From Synechococcaceae cyanobacterium (GTDB taxonomy: Bacteria; Cyanobacteriota; Cyanobacteriia; PCC-6307; Cyanobiaceae), in the NCBI GenBank assembly GCA_947378425.1, contig CANCJV010000001.1, forward strand, positions 1 through 64,000: a stretch of DNA of 64,000 nt, given 5' to 3'. Below, piece by piece: positions 44,679 through 55,830 of this stretch (its first letter is position 1; every line of letters begins with the position of its first letter). A program made the position numbers and the translations under genes. The notes under the pieces are model-generated. The model searched no databases and was not told where the DNA came from. It saw nothing but the letters and a program-made list of their open reading frames with translations.

Positions 44679-45701
44679 TCAGTGCCCCCGTTCCTCCAGC
44701 TGTCGGGCTGCCGTCTCCAGCACCTCCACGCCGGCGTCGGCTGCGGCGGCCGCCCGGGTCAGGGCACCACGCCAATGGCGGGCACCGTTGACGCCTTCCA
44801 CCACATGCACCAGATGGCGGGCGATCGGCCAGAGCCGTCCGCCGGAGCCGCACCAGCGCTCCGTGTGGGGCACCAGGCCCCGCACCACGCTGGAGGCCCG
44901 CACCGCGCTGGCGGGCGCTGCCGCGAAGAGGTCGCCATCCACCGCTGCCCAGCGCAGCGGGTGGTGGTAGGCCGCCCGACCCACCATCACCCCATCGAGC
45001 TGCTCCAGGTGCTGCCGGCACTGATTCAGCTCCTCGAGGCCGCCGTTGAGTTCGATCGTCAGGCCTGGGCGGTCCCGTTTGAGCTGGTGCACCAGATCCC
45101 AGCGCAGCGGCGGCACGGTGCGGTTCTGCTTCGGATCCAGGCCCTGCAGCCAGGCCTTGCGGGCATGGACGGCGAAACGCCGGGCGCCGGAGCGGGCCAC
45201 GGTGTCCACAAAGCCCAGCAGCTCCTCGTAGGAGTCCTGGTTGTCGATGCCGATGCGGTGCTTCACCGTCACCGGCAGGGGAGAGGCTGCAGCCATGGCT
45301 TCGACGCAACGGGCCACCTGGTCGGGAACCGCCATCAGGCAGGCGCCGAAGCGGCCCTGCTGCACCTTTTCACTGGGGCAGCCGACGTTGAGATTCACTT
45401 CGTCATAGCCCCAGTCGGCGGCGAGCCGGGTGGCCTGGGCCAGCAGGGCTGGATCGTCGCCGCCCAGTTGCAGCGCCAGGGGCCGTTCGATCGGCTCGAA
45501 GCCCAGCAGCCGTTCCAGCCGCTGCTGGCGCTCCCCCATGCGGCTGGTGCCGTCGTCCTGGGCGATGTGATGCAGGGCCCGGGCCACCACCATCTCGGTG
45601 TACAGCAGGCAATGGCGGCTGATCTGGCGCATCAGCACCCGGAAGTGCCGATCGGTGCAGTCCAGCATGGGCGCCACACTGAAGCGATAGTTCTGCTGCA
45701 T
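44679..45701 (-). CDS. dusA: tRNA dihydrouridine synthase A
   Basis: MQQNYRFSVAPMLDCTDRHFRVLMRQISRHCLLYTEMV, NVGCPSEKVQQGRFGACLM, VKHRIGID; start at 45701. Confidence 0.93.
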   Translation of the reverse strand: MQQNYRFSVAPMLDCTDRHFRVLMRQISRHCLLYTEMVVARALHHIAQDDGTSRMGERQQRLERLLGFEPIERPLALQLGGDDPALLAQATRLAADWGYDEVNLNVGCPSEKVQQGRFGACLMAVPDQVARCVEAMAAASPLPVTVKHRIGIDNQDSYEELLGFVDTVARSGARRFAVHARKAWLQGLDPKQNRTVPPLRWDLVHQLKRDRPGLTIELNGGLEELNQCRQHLEQLDGVMVGRAAYHHPLRWAAVDGDLFAAAPASAVRASSVVRGLVPHTERWCGSGGRLWPIARHLVHVVEGVNGARHWRGALTRAAAAADAGVEVLETAARQLEERGH

Positions 45702-45707
45702 CGCCCC

Positions 45708-46973
45708 ATGCTGCCTAGCCATGTGTCCCTGGTGGTTGCCGGTGGGGGGCCAGCGGGATTCATGGCGGCGATCACGGCGGCGGAGGTCACGATCGCCGCG
45801 GGAGGCACCCCGGCGATCGCCGTGCTCGAGGCCACCCCGGAGCCCCTGCACAAGGTGCTGATCAGCGGTGGCGGCCGCTGCAACGTCACCCATGCCTGCT
45901 GGGATCCCCTGGCCCTGGTGGGCCATTACCCCCGGGGTGGTCGGGCCTTGCGGGGCCCCTTCTCCCGTTTCGCCACGGCCGAGACGGTGGCCTGGTTTGA
46001 GCAACGCGGGCTGGAGCTGGTGCAAGAAGCCGATGGCCGCCTGTTTCCGCGCAGTCAGCGCTCCGCCTCGGTGGTGGACACCCTGCGCCGGGAAGCGGCC
46101 CGGCTGGGGGTGATGCTGCGCACCAGTGAAGCGCTGCAGGCGGCGGAACCGCTGCCGGACGGCGGCTTTCAGCTGCGCCTTCGCTCAGGGGCAGCGCTGC
46201 GGGCCGATCGGCTGCTGCTGGCCACCGGCAGCCATCCCAGTGGCCATCGCCTGGCGGCCGGCCTGGGCCACACGGTGGTGCCGCCGGTCCCTTCCCTGTT
46301 CACCCTGCGCCTGGCGGACCATCCCTTGGCCGATCTGGCGGGGGTGGTGATGGATCCGGCCGGGCTGGAGCTGATCCTGGCCGGGGCCGCGTCGCGGCGC
46401 CATCGGCAGAGCGGGCCCCTGTTGATCACCCATTGGGGCCTGAGTGGGCCCACCGTGTTGCGGCTGACGGCCTTTGCGGCCAGGGATCTCAAGCAGGTCG
46501 GCTATCGGGGCGAGCTGCGGGTCGACTGGAGCGGTGGTCGCAGCCAGCTGGAGCTGCAGGAGCTGTTTTCCGAGCTGCGCCGCGACCAGGCCCGCAAGCA
46601 ACTCAGCAATGCCCGCCCCTGGCCCGAGCTCAGCCGCCGGCTCTGGCTGCATCTGCTTGATCGGCTGGCTGTCGATGGGGAGCAGCGCTGGGCCGATCTC
46701 GGCCGCCGCCCCCAGGAGGCCCTGATCGAGGCCCTGCGGGCCAGCCGCTACCAGGTGTCCGGCCGGGGTCCCTTCGGCGAGGAGTTCGTGACGGCCGGTG
46801 GAGTGGCCCTCGGCGAGGTGAATCTGGCGACGATGGAGAGTCGCCGCCAGGCCGGCTTGTATCTGGCTGGCGAGATTCTCGATGTCGATGGGGTGACGGG
46901 CGGCTTCAATTTCCAGCACTGCTGGAGTTCCGGTTGGTTGGCGGGTCAGGCGATCGCCGCCGCCGGCCCGTGA
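45708..46973 (+). CDS. HI0933/YhiN-type FAD-dependent flavoprotein
   Basis: VVAGGGPAGFMAAI, LISGGGRCNVTHA, LATGSHPSGHRLAAGLGH, AGEILDVDGVTGGFNFQHCWSSGWLAG. Confidence 0.93.
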   Translation: MLPSHVSLVVAGGGPAGFMAAITAAEVTIAAGGTPAIAVLEATPEPLHKVLISGGGRCNVTHACWDPLALVGHYPRGGRALRGPFSRFATAETVAWFEQRGLELVQEADGRLFPRSQRSASVVDTLRREAARLGVMLRTSEALQAAEPLPDGGFQLRLRSGAALRADRLLLATGSHPSGHRLAAGLGHTVVPPVPSLFTLRLADHPLADLAGVVMDPAGLELILAGAASRRHRQSGPLLITHWGLSGPTVLRLTAFAARDLKQVGYRGELRVDWSGGRSQLELQELFSELRRDQARKQLSNARPWPELSRRLWLHLLDRLAVDGEQRWADLGRRPQEALIEALRASRYQVSGRGPFGEEFVTAGGVALGEVNLATMESRRQAGLYLAGEILDVDGVTGGFNFQHCWSSGWLAGQAIAAAGP

Positions 46974-46989
46974 GGCAATGGCAGCGATC

Positions 46990-48219
46990 TCAGCGAATGT
47001 GCTCGAACACGGAGAACATCGGCAGGTACATGGCCAGCAGGACCGAGCCCACAATGATCCCGACCAGCACAATCATCGCCGGCTCCAGCATGGAGGTCAT
47101 GGCTTTGACGGTGGCTGCAACTTCATCTTCATAGAAATCGGCGACTTTCGAGAGCATGGCATCCATCTCGCCGGTCTCTTCACCGATGGCCATCATGCTG
47201 ATCGCCATGTCTGGAAATACTTTTGTTACCTGCAGGGCCGCGCTCAGAGGGATGCCCTCGCTCACATCATTGCGCGAGGAGCTGATCGCATCCCCGATCA
47301 GGGTGTTGGAGGTGATGTCGCGCACGATTTCCAGGGACATCAGGATGGGTACACCGGCCTTGGAGAGACAGCTGAGTGTGCGGCAGAACTGGGCGGTGGC
47401 CGTTTTCTGGATCAGGTCGCCGAACAGGGGAATCCTGAGTGAAAGGGCATCCACTGAGCGCCGGCCCGTGGGGGTGGCGTAGTAGCGGGAGAACATGAAG
47501 GAGCCGAAGCCGATACCCCCCAGCAGGAAGAAGGAGAAGGAAGAACGCAGTAATTTGCTCAGATCGAGCATCATCTGCGTGAACAGCGGCAGCTTGGCCC
47601 CCAGTTGATCAAAGATCGTCGCGAAGGTGGGAATCAGAAAGATCGTCATGCCCAGAAAGACTGCGATCGCGATCACCAGCACGGTGATCGGATAACCCAT
47701 GGCTCCTCTGATCTGGTTCTGCAGCTTGGCGTTGTCCTCCAGCAGGATGGCCAATCGCTTCAGGGTTTCATCGAGCACGCCACCGGCTTCGCCGGCTTCC
47801 ACCAGGGCGATCGTGAGGTTGTCGAACACCTGGGGCCAGCGACGCATCGCATTGCCCAGGCTTTCCCCCTGATTCACCTCCCGCGTCATGCTGGTGAGCG
47901 CTTTGCGGAACAGGGTGGAGCGCTGCTGGGTGCGCATCAGGTCAAGGCTGCGCAGAATCGGCACCCCCGCATCCACCAAGGCCGAAAGTTTGCTGGCGAA
48001 CAGGGCCTTTTCGCGGATGCTGATGCCGCCCTCCATCAGGTTGCGAATATCGAAACCCTCATCCCCCACGCCTGCTGATGTCTCCTTGCGCACCATGGTG
48101 TTGGCGAGAATGCCGCGTCGCCGCAATTCCCTTCTGGCGCTGGCCGGACTGTCCGCCTGAATCGTGAGTTCGCGTTTCCGGCCGGAGTTGGTGGTGTAGG
48201 TGACAAAAAACGCTGTCAT
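46990..48219 (-). CDS. pilC: type IV pilus inner-membrane platform protein PilC
   Basis: FASKLSALVDAGVPILRSLDLM, GEAGGVLDETLKRLA, GEETGEMDAMLSKVADFYEDEV. Confidence 0.95.
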   Translation of the reverse strand: MTAFFVTYTTNSGRKRELTIQADSPASARRELRRRGILANTMVRKETSAGVGDEGFDIRNLMEGGISIREKALFASKLSALVDAGVPILRSLDLMRTQQRSTLFRKALTSMTREVNQGESLGNAMRRWPQVFDNLTIALVEAGEAGGVLDETLKRLAILLEDNAKLQNQIRGAMGYPITVLVIAIAVFLGMTIFLIPTFATIFDQLGAKLPLFTQMMLDLSKLLRSSFSFFLLGGIGFGSFMFSRYYATPTGRRSVDALSLRIPLFGDLIQKTATAQFCRTLSCLSKAGVPILMSLEIVRDITSNTLIGDAISSSRNDVSEGIPLSAALQVTKVFPDMAISMMAIGEETGEMDAMLSKVADFYEDEVAATVKAMTSMLEPAMIVLVGIIVGSVLLAMYLPMFSVFEHIR

Positions 48220-48222
48220 CGA

Positions 48223-49302
48223 TCAGACCTGGTCCAGCAGGCGGGCCAATTCATCGGGTCTGGTGGTTTTTTCCATGGCTTCCCCGCGGGTGACCTTGCC
48301 GGCCTTGATCAGGTTGGCCAGGGAGCGCTCCAGGGTCTGCATGCCATGGTTGGCGCCGGTCTGGATCTGGGAGTAGATCTGGGCTGTTTTGCCTTCCCTG
48401 ATCAGGTTGGCGATCGCCGGGGTGTTGATCAGGATTTCCTGCGCCATGACTCGACCGAAGGCGCCGGTGCTGGGGTGGTTGCTCTTGCAGAGTGTCTGCG
48501 AGAACACGGCCAGCAGGCTTGAACTCAGCTGTACGCGGATCTGGGTCTGCTGGCCGCCGGGGAAAACGTCCACCATGCGGTCGACGGTCTGGGAGGCGGA
48601 ACTGGTGTGCAGGGTGCCGAACACCAGGTGACCGGTTTCGGCGGCGGTGATTGCCAGCTGAATGGTTTCCAGGTCACGCATTTCCCCCACCAGGATCACA
48701 TCCGGGTCTTCGCGCAGAGCGGCTCGCAGGGCATTGGCGAAACTGCGGGTGTCCTCGCTGACCTCCCGCTGGTGGATAAGGCTCTTGTCGTTGCGATAGG
48801 TGAATTCGATCGGATCTTCGATGGTGAGAATATGTTCCGAGCGGCTGTGGTTGATGTGATCGAGCAGGGCCGCCAGCGTGGTGGTTTTACCTGAACCCGT
48901 GGGCCCGGTGACTAACACGAGACCTTTGGGTTTGCGACTGATTTCTTCGACGATCGGCGGCATCCCCAGCTTGTCGATCGGTGGAATCGAGTTGCCAAGA
49001 GCTCTCAGGCAGGCCGCATAAGTGCCCCGTTGCCGATAGACATTCACCCGGAAGCGGGCGACGTCCTTGAGGCCATAGGAACAGTCCAGATCCCAGTTCT
49101 GTTCCAGGATTTTGCGCTGGGAGTTGTTGAGAAGCGAGAAGATCAGTCGGTTACATTGATCTTCGCTGAGTCGCATGTCTTGAATCATTGGCCTCAGCTG
49201 GCCATTGAAGCGTCCATAGGGTGGTTGGCCGCAGGCAAGATGCAGGTCACTGCCTCCGCCATTGACGAGTTCGACCATCAGGTCTTCAATCTGAAGGTCC
49301 AC
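48223..49302 (-). CDS. pilT: type IV pilus retraction ATPase PilT
   Basis: GPTGSGKTTTLAALLDHIN, HILTIEDPIEFTY, ALREDPDVILVGEMRDLETI. Confidence 0.96.
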   Translation of the reverse strand: MDLQIEDLMVELVNGGGSDLHLACGQPPYGRFNGQLRPMIQDMRLSEDQCNRLIFSLLNNSQRKILEQNWDLDCSYGLKDVARFRVNVYRQRGTYAACLRALGNSIPPIDKLGMPPIVEEISRKPKGLVLVTGPTGSGKTTTLAALLDHINHSRSEHILTIEDPIEFTYRNDKSLIHQREVSEDTRSFANALRAALREDPDVILVGEMRDLETIQLAITAAETGHLVFGTLHTSSASQTVDRMVDVFPGGQQTQIRVQLSSSLLAVFSQTLCKSNHPSTGAFGRVMAQEILINTPAIANLIREGKTAQIYSQIQTGANHGMQTLERSLANLIKAGKVTRGEAMEKTTRPDELARLLDQV

Positions 49303-49373
49303 TGGATTGTCCCCCGTCAGCTCTGATCGTGCATGGTTTTCACTCTAGCCAGGCCCAGCGGTCATTATCCTGA

Positions 49374-50831
49374 TCAGCGGCGTACACGCAGGCAGTAGGG
49401 GCATTCCAGCCATTCGTCCAGCAGGCCGGCTCCGCAGCCCTTGCAGGTGAGGGTGGTCAGGGCCCGGGCCCGCCGTTCCGATTCCAGGCCCGTGTCGGTG
49501 AGCAGCATCCGCTCCACTTCCTCGAGGGTGGTCAGGCCCTGGCGCACCAGATCGAGGCCGTAGCCGAGCAGGGTTTTCATCCCCCCCTCCAGGGCCAGGC
49601 GGCGCAGGTCCTCGGTGTTCGATCGCTTGGCCACGGCCGATGAGAGCGATTCGTTCATGCGCAGGATTTCAAACACACCCACCCGTCCGGCGTAGCCGCG
49701 GCCCTGGCAATGGGGACACGCCGGTTCATGGCTGTTGTGGGCGGTTCGGGTCTTGAAGAAGCTGATGCTGGTTTCGTCGGTGGCCACCAGGCCGAAGCGC
49801 GCCAGTTCCTCGTTGTCGGGGTGATAGGGAATGCGGCAATGGCTGCAGAGCCGCCGCAGCAGTCGCTGCGAGATCACCCCCAGCAGCGAGGCGCTGACCA
49901 GAAAGGGTTCCACCCCCATCTCATCGAGGCGGGCGAAGGCGCTGGCGGCGTCGTTGCAGTGCAGGGTGGTGAGCACCAGGTGGCCGGTCAGGGCCGCCTC
50001 GATGGCGGTGCGGGCGGTTTCCAGGTCGCGGGTCTCACCCACCAGCAGCACATCAGGATCCTGTCGCATGAAGGCGCGCAGGGCGGTGCTGAAATCGAAG
50101 CCTTTCTCGCGGTTCACCTGGGTCTGGGTGATGCCCTTGAGGGTGTATTCGATCGGATCCTCCACGGTGGAGATGTTGATCGAGGGATCGTTGCGCTCCG
50201 ATAACAGGGCGTAGAGCGTGGTGGATTTACCCGATCCGGTGGGGCCCGTCACCAGGATCATGCCGAAGGGTTTGGAGCCGATTTCCCGCAGGGTTTCACG
50301 GGAGAGGGGATCGGTGATCAGGTTGTCCAGCCCGAGCTGGGTGGCGCCGCTGTCGAGCAGCCTGAGCACCACCTTCTCGCCATGGCGGCTGGGCAGGGTG
50401 CTGACGCGGAAGTCCATGGTGCGGCCGCGGAAATTGCGGCGGATCCGGCCGTCCTGGGGCATGCGCCGTTCGGCGATGTCCAGGTCGGCCATGATCTTGA
50501 GGCGGGAGGTCACCGCCGGTGTCAGGGTCTTCGGCAGGGTTTCGATATTGCGCAACACACCGTCCTGACGGAAGCGGATCAGCAGACCATCCTCCTGGGG
50601 CTCCACATGGATGTCGCTGGCGGAGCAGGTGAGGGCCTCGACCAGGATCCGATCGACCAGGCTCATCACCGGGGAGAGCCCGGCGGCCTTGCTGCTGGCC
50701 TCGAGATCCTCGGATCCCAGATCGTTCTCGGACTGGGACGGGGTCGATGGACCCAGGTCCAGATCGCCGAACAGCGAGGCCTTGCCTGGGGCCTGGGTCT
50801 TGATCCCCTGGGTGGCGGTGTCTGGATTCAT
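49374..50831 (-). CDS. pilB: type IV pilus assembly ATPase PilB/GspE (short N-terminus, C-terminal zinc ribbon)
   Basis: GPTGSGKSTTLYALL, STVEDPIEYTL, FMRQDPDVLLVGETRDLETA, C-terminal CKGCGAGLLDEWLECPYC. Confidence 0.93.
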   Translation of the reverse strand: MNPDTATQGIKTQAPGKASLFGDLDLGPSTPSQSENDLGSEDLEASSKAAGLSPVMSLVDRILVEALTCSASDIHVEPQEDGLLIRFRQDGVLRNIETLPKTLTPAVTSRLKIMADLDIAERRMPQDGRIRRNFRGRTMDFRVSTLPSRHGEKVVLRLLDSGATQLGLDNLITDPLSRETLREIGSKPFGMILVTGPTGSGKSTTLYALLSERNDPSINISTVEDPIEYTLKGITQTQVNREKGFDFSTALRAFMRQDPDVLLVGETRDLETARTAIEAALTGHLVLTTLHCNDAASAFARLDEMGVEPFLVSASLLGVISQRLLRRLCSHCRIPYHPDNEELARFGLVATDETSISFFKTRTAHNSHEPACPHCQGRGYAGRVGVFEILRMNESLSSAVAKRSNTEDLRRLALEGGMKTLLGYGLDLVRQGLTTLEEVERMLLTDTGLESERRARALTTLTCKGCGAGLLDEWLECPYCLRVRR

Positions 50832-51180
50832 GGTCGCTGCCGGAGTCGGGAGCTGGAATCGGGTTGCGGGATGGCCAGGTGCCGTTGCGGAGTGGGCTGA
50901 GCGCCTCAGGGCTTGGGCTCCGTGCTGCTCCCGGGGCTGGGACGGCGAGCTGAGAGGCAGGCCGGGATGGCGGAGCGGAAGCGCCGCTCAGGTTGCCGGC
51001 TGTCACCGGCGGCGATGAAGGCCGGGTGCAGAGGCCCAGCGAGTGAGGTTGGAATCAGCAGATACAAGGATTTTGGCTAGAAAAACCTAAATGTGGTGAG
51101 ACTCGTCACCAAGACCCCCGGCGCTCTGGTCTGAGGTGCGGGCTTCCGCCGCTTGTGGGAGGAGGGGCCGGCGCTTCAAC

Positions 51181-51924
51181 ATGGCTTCATTCGAAACTGG
51201 TGCGACCGGTATGAGCGGCGACAACCCCCAGGGCAGCGACACCACCTTTGAAGGTGACGATCCCATCAACGGCGGCAGCGTGCCTGGGCCTGAGGCGCTT
51301 GAGGCTTCCGCAGCTGAAGGCGGCCTTCCGGCTGCTGCTGCGGAAGCTTCGGCACCTGCTCCGGAGGCTCAGAACAGTGCCTCCCTCAGCGATGGCGATC
51401 GTCTCCAGCTGCTGGAAGCCAAGTTGGCCGTCCTGGAGAGTGAAAATGAGTCGCTGCGGGGCCAGTGCATGCGGATTGCCGCCGACTTCGACAACTTCCG
51501 CAAGCGCCAGAGCCGTGACCAGGACGACCTTCGCCTGCAGATCACCTGCTCCACCCTGGGGGAGATCCTGCCGGTGGTGGACAACTTCGAGCGAGCTCGG
51601 CAGCAGCTCAAGCCCCAGCACGAGGAGGCCCAGACTCTGCATGGCAGCTACCAGGGTCTGTACCGCCAGTTGGTGGACGTGTTCAAGCAGCTCGGCGTCT
51701 CGCCGATGCGGGTGGAGGGTGAACCCTTTGATCCCAATCTCCACGAGGCGGTGCTGCGGGAGCCCAGCCAGGAGCACTCGGAAGATGTGGTGATCGAAGA
51801 GCTGCAGCGCGGCTACCACCTCAATGGTCGGGTGTTGCGCCATGCCTTGGTGAAGGTTTCGATGGGCCCCGGCAGCTCCGGTGGCGAGGCGACCGTCGGT
51901 TCCAGCGAGGAGCAGGGCGGCTGA
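51181..51924 (+). CDS. grpE: nucleotide exchange factor GrpE
   Basis: [23 protein letters not shown]...[13 protein letters not shown]...[17 protein letters not shown]; adjacent to dnaJ. Confidence 0.95.
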   Translation: MASFETGATGMSGDNPQGSDTTFEGDDPINGGSVPGPEALEASAAEGGLPAAAAEASAPAPEAQNSASLSDGDRLQLLEAKLAVLESENESLRGQCMRIAADFDNFRKRQSRDQDDLRLQITCSTLGEILPVVDNFERARQQLKPQHEEAQTLHGSYQGLYRQLVDVFKQLGVSPMRVEGEPFDPNLHEAVLREPSQEHSEDVVIEELQRGYHLNGRVLRHALVKVSMGPGSSGGEATVGSSEEQGG

Positions 51925-53054
51925 TGGCCGACTACTACGAGCTGCTGGGCGTCGCCAGAACGGTCGACGCCGATAACCTCAAGCGGGCCTATCGCCGTCT
52001 GGCGCGCCAATACCACCCCGACATCAACAAAGAGGCCGGGGCCGAGGACAAGTTCAAGGAGATCGGTCGCGCCTACGAGGTGCTCAGCGATCCCCAGACC
52101 CGGGCCCGCTACGACCAGTTCGGTGAAGCCGGCCTGGGCGGCGGTGGCGGCATGCCGGATGTGGGCGACATGGGCGGTTTCGCCGATCTGTTCGAGACGT
52201 TCTTCAGTGGCTTCGGCGGGGGTGCCGCCGCTGGTGGTCAACAGCGGCGGCGCGGTGGGCCGCGCCAGGGCGACGATCTGCGCCTCGATCTCAGCATCGA
52301 CTTCCGCGAGGCGGTCTTCGGGGTGGAAAAGGAGGTGCAGCTGCGCCATCTGGAAACCTGCGGCACCTGCAAGGGATCGGGGGCCAAGGAGGGCAGTGGC
52401 CCCACCACCTGCGGCACCTGCAGTGGTGCCGGCCAGGTGCGGCGCGCCACCCGCACGCCGTTCGGCAGCTTCACCCAGGTCGCTCCCTGCCCCACCTGCG
52501 AGGGCAGTGGCCAGGTGATCGCCGATCCCTGCAGCAGCTGCAGTGGTGCCGGCCTGCAACAGGTGTCCAAGACCCTGCGCATCAACATTCCTGCCGGGGT
52601 GGATTCCGGCTCCCGGCTGCGGGTGGCCTCGGAAGGCAACGCTGGCCAGCGCGGCGGCCCTGCGGGCGATCTCTACGTCTTCCTCAGCGTCAGGTCCCAT
52701 CCGACCCTGCGGCGCGATGGCACCACGATCCTTTCCGAGATTCCCCTGAGCTATCTCCAGGCGATCCTCGGCGACACCATCGAGGTGGAAACCGTGGATG
52801 GTCCCGAGCCGTTGGAGATTCCCGCCGGCACCCAGCCCGGCACCGTGCTCACCCTCAAGAACAAGGGGGTGCCCAGGCTGGGCAATCCGGTGGCCCGCGG
52901 CAACCACCAGTTCACCATCAAGGTGCAGCTGCCCACCCGCCTCAGTGGTGATGAGCGGCAGCTGCTGGAGCAGCTGGCCGGTCATCACAGCAGCAAGGGC
53001 CAGCGACCTCACCACAAGAGCGGCCTGTTCGGCGGCCTGTTCGGCAAGGGATGA
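51924..53054 (+). CDS. dnaJ: molecular chaperone DnaJ
   Basis: J domain with HPD; four CxxCxGxG-type zinc motifs. Confidence 0.97.
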   Translation: MADYYELLGVARTVDADNLKRAYRRLARQYHPDINKEAGAEDKFKEIGRAYEVLSDPQTRARYDQFGEAGLGGGGGMPDVGDMGGFADLFETFFSGFGGGAAAGGQQRRRGGPRQGDDLRLDLSIDFREAVFGVEKEVQLRHLETCGTCKGSGAKEGSGPTTCGTCSGAGQVRRATRTPFGSFTQVAPCPTCEGSGQVIADPCSSCSGAGLQQVSKTLRINIPAGVDSGSRLRVASEGNAGQRGGPAGDLYVFLSVRSHPTLRRDGTTILSEIPLSYLQAILGDTIEVETVDGPEPLEIPAGTQPGTVLTLKNKGVPRLGNPVARGNHQFTIKVQLPTRLSGDERQLLEQLAGHHSSKGQRPHHKSGLFGGLFGKG

Positions 53055-53317
53055 GCGAGTCCTCCGTGCAGCGCCTCGATCTGCGCGGCACCCCCTGTCC
53101 GCTCAACTTCATCCGCAGTCGCCTGGCCCTGGAAAAACTGGCCCCGGGCGAACGGCTGGAGATTCTGCTGGATCGGGGGGAACCCGAGCAGATGGTCAGT
53201 GAGGGGCTGCGCCAGGAGGGTCATGGGGTACAGCTGCACCCCATGGAGCCCCAGGGGGTGCAGCTGCTGGTCTGCCGCGACAGCGGCCAGGGCCCGGATG
53301 GCGGGCCACCCGCTTGA
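53051..53317 (+). CDS. TusA-family sulfurtransferase-like protein
   Basis: [34 protein letters not shown]. Confidence 0.92.
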   Translation: MSESSVQRLDLRGTPCPLNFIRSRLALEKLAPGERLEILLDRGEPEQMVSEGLRQEGHGVQLHPMEPQGVQLLVCRDSGQGPDGGPPA

Positions 53318-54465
53318 GCATCGAGGCGGCCGCGGCTGCCCAGGCGGCACTGCAGCGGCCCGGCCAGGTGATGGCCCTGGAGGCCAATTTCTGCCGGGTG
53401 GTCCTCGATCAACCGGGCCCCGACGGCACCAGTCAGCTGCTCTGCACCCGCCGCACCCGGTTGGGCAAGAGCGGCCAGCGCATCTGCGTCGGTGATCGGG
53501 TGCGGGTCAATGGCATCGACTGGCTGGCTCGCTGTGGCGCCGTGGCGGCGTTGGAACCCCGGGAGCGGCTGCTGGAGCGGCCCGCTGTCGCCAATGTCGC
53601 CCGGGTGGTGGTGGTGGTGGCCCTGGCCGAGCCCGCCATCGACCCGCTGCAGCTCAGCCGTTTCCTGCTCACCGCCGAGGCCACCGGCTGTGCGGTTCAG
53701 CTGGTGTTCAGCAAGGCCGACCTGGTGGGTGAGGCCGAGGTGCGGCGCTGGTGCGAGCGGGTGGCGGCCTGGGGCTATCGGGCCCTGGCGATCTCCAGCC
53801 AGGCCGGGGCTGGGGATCTCATCGCCTTGCGCCAGACCCTGAGTTTGCCGGGCATCTCGGTCCTGTGCGGTCCTTCCGGGGTGGGCAAGAGCAGCCTGCT
53901 CAATGCCCTGGCGCCGGATCTGGGCCTGCGAGTGGGCTCCGTTTCCGGCCGCCTGCGGCGCGGGCGCCACACCACCCGCCATGTGGAGCTGTTCCCCCTG
54001 GCGCCGCTGCTGGCCGGCGCCGAACCGGCTCTGGTGGCCGATTCGCCGGGTTTCAATCGGCCCGATCTGCCCCCGGATCCGGCCCTGTTGGCCGGGCTGT
54101 TTCCGGAACTGAGATCCCAGCTGGAGCAGGGGGGCTGTCGCTACAGCAACTGCCGTCACCTGGGCGAAGCCGGCTGCCGGGTGGGGGTCGCCTGGGATCG
54201 TCACGGGGTCTATCGCCAGTGCCTGGCCGAGGTCGAGGCCCAGTGGGAGGCCCGATCCGGCCGCGGCAAGGAGTCCGGCCTCAGGCAGCGGGGCGATCGG
54301 CTCGAGCCTCTGCTGGATCCCTCGCTGCGGCGGCGCTCCCGCCGCCACAGTCGCCAGGAGGATCTCGATGAGGCCCGGCGGGATCAGGAGCCCTGTTCAG
54401 ACCAGCTCCACGGCCGGTCAGGCGGCCCGCCCAGCGAGGGGGAGCCTAGAGACGGGGATGGCTGA
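53314..54465 (+). CDS. rsgA: ribosome small subunit-dependent GTPase A
   Basis: GPSGVGKSSLLNAL, circularly permuted GTPase motifs, RGRHTTRHVELF, CRHLGEAGCRV zinc motif. Confidence 0.95.
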   Translation: MSIEAAAAAQAALQRPGQVMALEANFCRVVLDQPGPDGTSQLLCTRRTRLGKSGQRICVGDRVRVNGIDWLARCGAVAALEPRERLLERPAVANVARVVVVVALAEPAIDPLQLSRFLLTAEATGCAVQLVFSKADLVGEAEVRRWCERVAAWGYRALAISSQAGAGDLIALRQTLSLPGISVLCGPSGVGKSSLLNALAPDLGLRVGSVSGRLRRGRHTTRHVELFPLAPLLAGAEPALVADSPGFNRPDLPPDPALLAGLFPELRSQLEQGGCRYSNCRHLGEAGCRVGVAWDRHGVYRQCLAEVEAQWEARSGRGKESGLRQRGDRLEPLLDPSLRRRSRRHSRQEDLDEARRDQEPCSDQLHGRSGGPPSEGEPRDGDG

Positions 54466-54528
54466 GGCGAGCTGAGGCGGGGTGGATGCAGGGCCGCTGG
54501 GCGGCCCCCCGCCTTCGGCACCTGGCGC

Positions 54529-54870
54529 TCAGCCCCCCAGGCCGGGCAGGTTGAGATCAAGGCCGCCGGTGAGCTCCTCCATCCGCTCCCGCATGGTGCC
54601 GGTGGAGAGTTCGTAGGCGCTGCGCAGGGCCTCGAGGATGGCGGTTTCGGCGGCCTCGCTGCTGCCGCTCAGCAGTTCGGGGGCCACCTCGACCCGCAGC
54701 GGCTGTTGATTGCCGGAGAGCCAGATGCTGACCAGGCCGTTGCTGCTCTTGCCCTCCAGCTCCATGGCATCGAGCTGCTCCTGGAGCTTCTGGGCGTCCT
54801 GCTGGATCTGCTGGGCCTTGCGGAAGGCTTCCGTCAGCTGACCGAAGTTGGGGAGACCGAAGCCAGCCAT
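54529..54870 (-). CDS. YbaB/EbfC family nucleoid-associated protein
   Basis: [26 protein letters not shown]...[10 protein letters not shown]. Confidence 0.93.
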   Translation of the reverse strand: MAGFGLPNFGQLTEAFRKAQQIQQDAQKLQEQLDAMELEGKSSNGLVSIWLSGNQQPLRVEVAPELLSGSSEAAETAILEALRSAYELSTGTMRERMEELTGGLDLNLPGLGG

Positions 54871-54897
54871 GCCGCTGTCGTGGAGTGCTGGCGCAGG

Positions 54898-55830
54898 CTA
54901 GGGCCCCAGCCGCTGAGTATCGACCCCTTCAAATCCGAGGCGCTTGACTTCGGTGTGCAGCTCAATGCCGTGTTCGCCGCGGACCCGCTCCTGCACCAGC
55001 GTGATCAGGGCGTCGATGTCCCGGGCCCGGGCTTGGCCGGTGTTGACGATGAAGTTGGCGTGCAGCGTTGACACCTGGGCGCCACCGACACTCACTCCCT
55101 TGAGTCCGAGGGCTTCGATCAACTGGCCGGCCTTGCGCGGTTCTGGGTTGCGGAACACACTGCCGCAACTGGGTTGCTGATAGGGCTGGCTGCTGGTGCG
55201 GCTCTGCAGATTGGCGCTGGTGCGGGCGGTGATCTCGGCCGGGTCGTGGCCGGCGGCCAGTCGGAAGCGGGCCGAGAGCACCAGCAGCGGTTCCGCCTGC
55301 AGCCGGCTGTGCCGATAGGCGAAGTCCAGCTGCCGCGCCTCCAGGGTGAAGGGCTGATCGGGCCGGGCCGGATCGAGCACCCGCACCGAGTGCAGCCAGT
55401 CCGCCGTGCATCCCCCCTGGGCGCCGGCATTCATCACCACGGCGCCCCCGACGGTGCCGGGAATGCCCACGGCCCACTCGAGGCCGTGCAGGCCGACCCT
55501 GGCCACCTTGCGGGCCAGGGTCGGGATCGGTTCACCCGCTTCCGCCTCCACCCAGCCCTCGTGGTGATCGCTGTGACTGCCCTGCAGGCGTCGGTTGCAC
55601 AGGGTGAGGCCGGCCAGGCCGCTGTCGGCGATCAGCAGGTTGGAGCCGGCGCCGATGCAGCGGAAGGGAAGCCCGGCGCTGACGGCCCAGGCGGCGAGCT
55701 GGATCAGTTCCGCCTGGCTGCCGGGTTCGGCGAACCAGGCCGCCGGCCCTCCCACTTTCCAGGTGGTGAAGGCCTGCAGGGCGACGTTCTGCCGCACCCC
55801 GGCGGGGTGACCGGTGCCTTGGGACGCCAT
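54898..55830 (-). CDS. murB: UDP-N-acetylenolpyruvoylglucosamine reductase
   Basis: [56 protein letters not shown]. Confidence 0.96.
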   Translation of the reverse strand: MASQGTGHPAGVRQNVALQAFTTWKVGGPAAWFAEPGSQAELIQLAAWAVSAGLPFRCIGAGSNLLIADSGLAGLTLCNRRLQGSHSDHHEGWVEAEAGEPIPTLARKVARVGLHGLEWAVGIPGTVGGAVVMNAGAQGGCTADWLHSVRVLDPARPDQPFTLEARQLDFAYRHSRLQAEPLLVLSARFRLAAGHDPAEITARTSANLQSRTSSQPYQQPSCGSVFRNPEPRKAGQLIEALGLKGVSVGGAQVSTLHANFIVNTGQARARDIDALITLVQERVRGEHGIELHTEVKRLGFEGVDTQRLGP

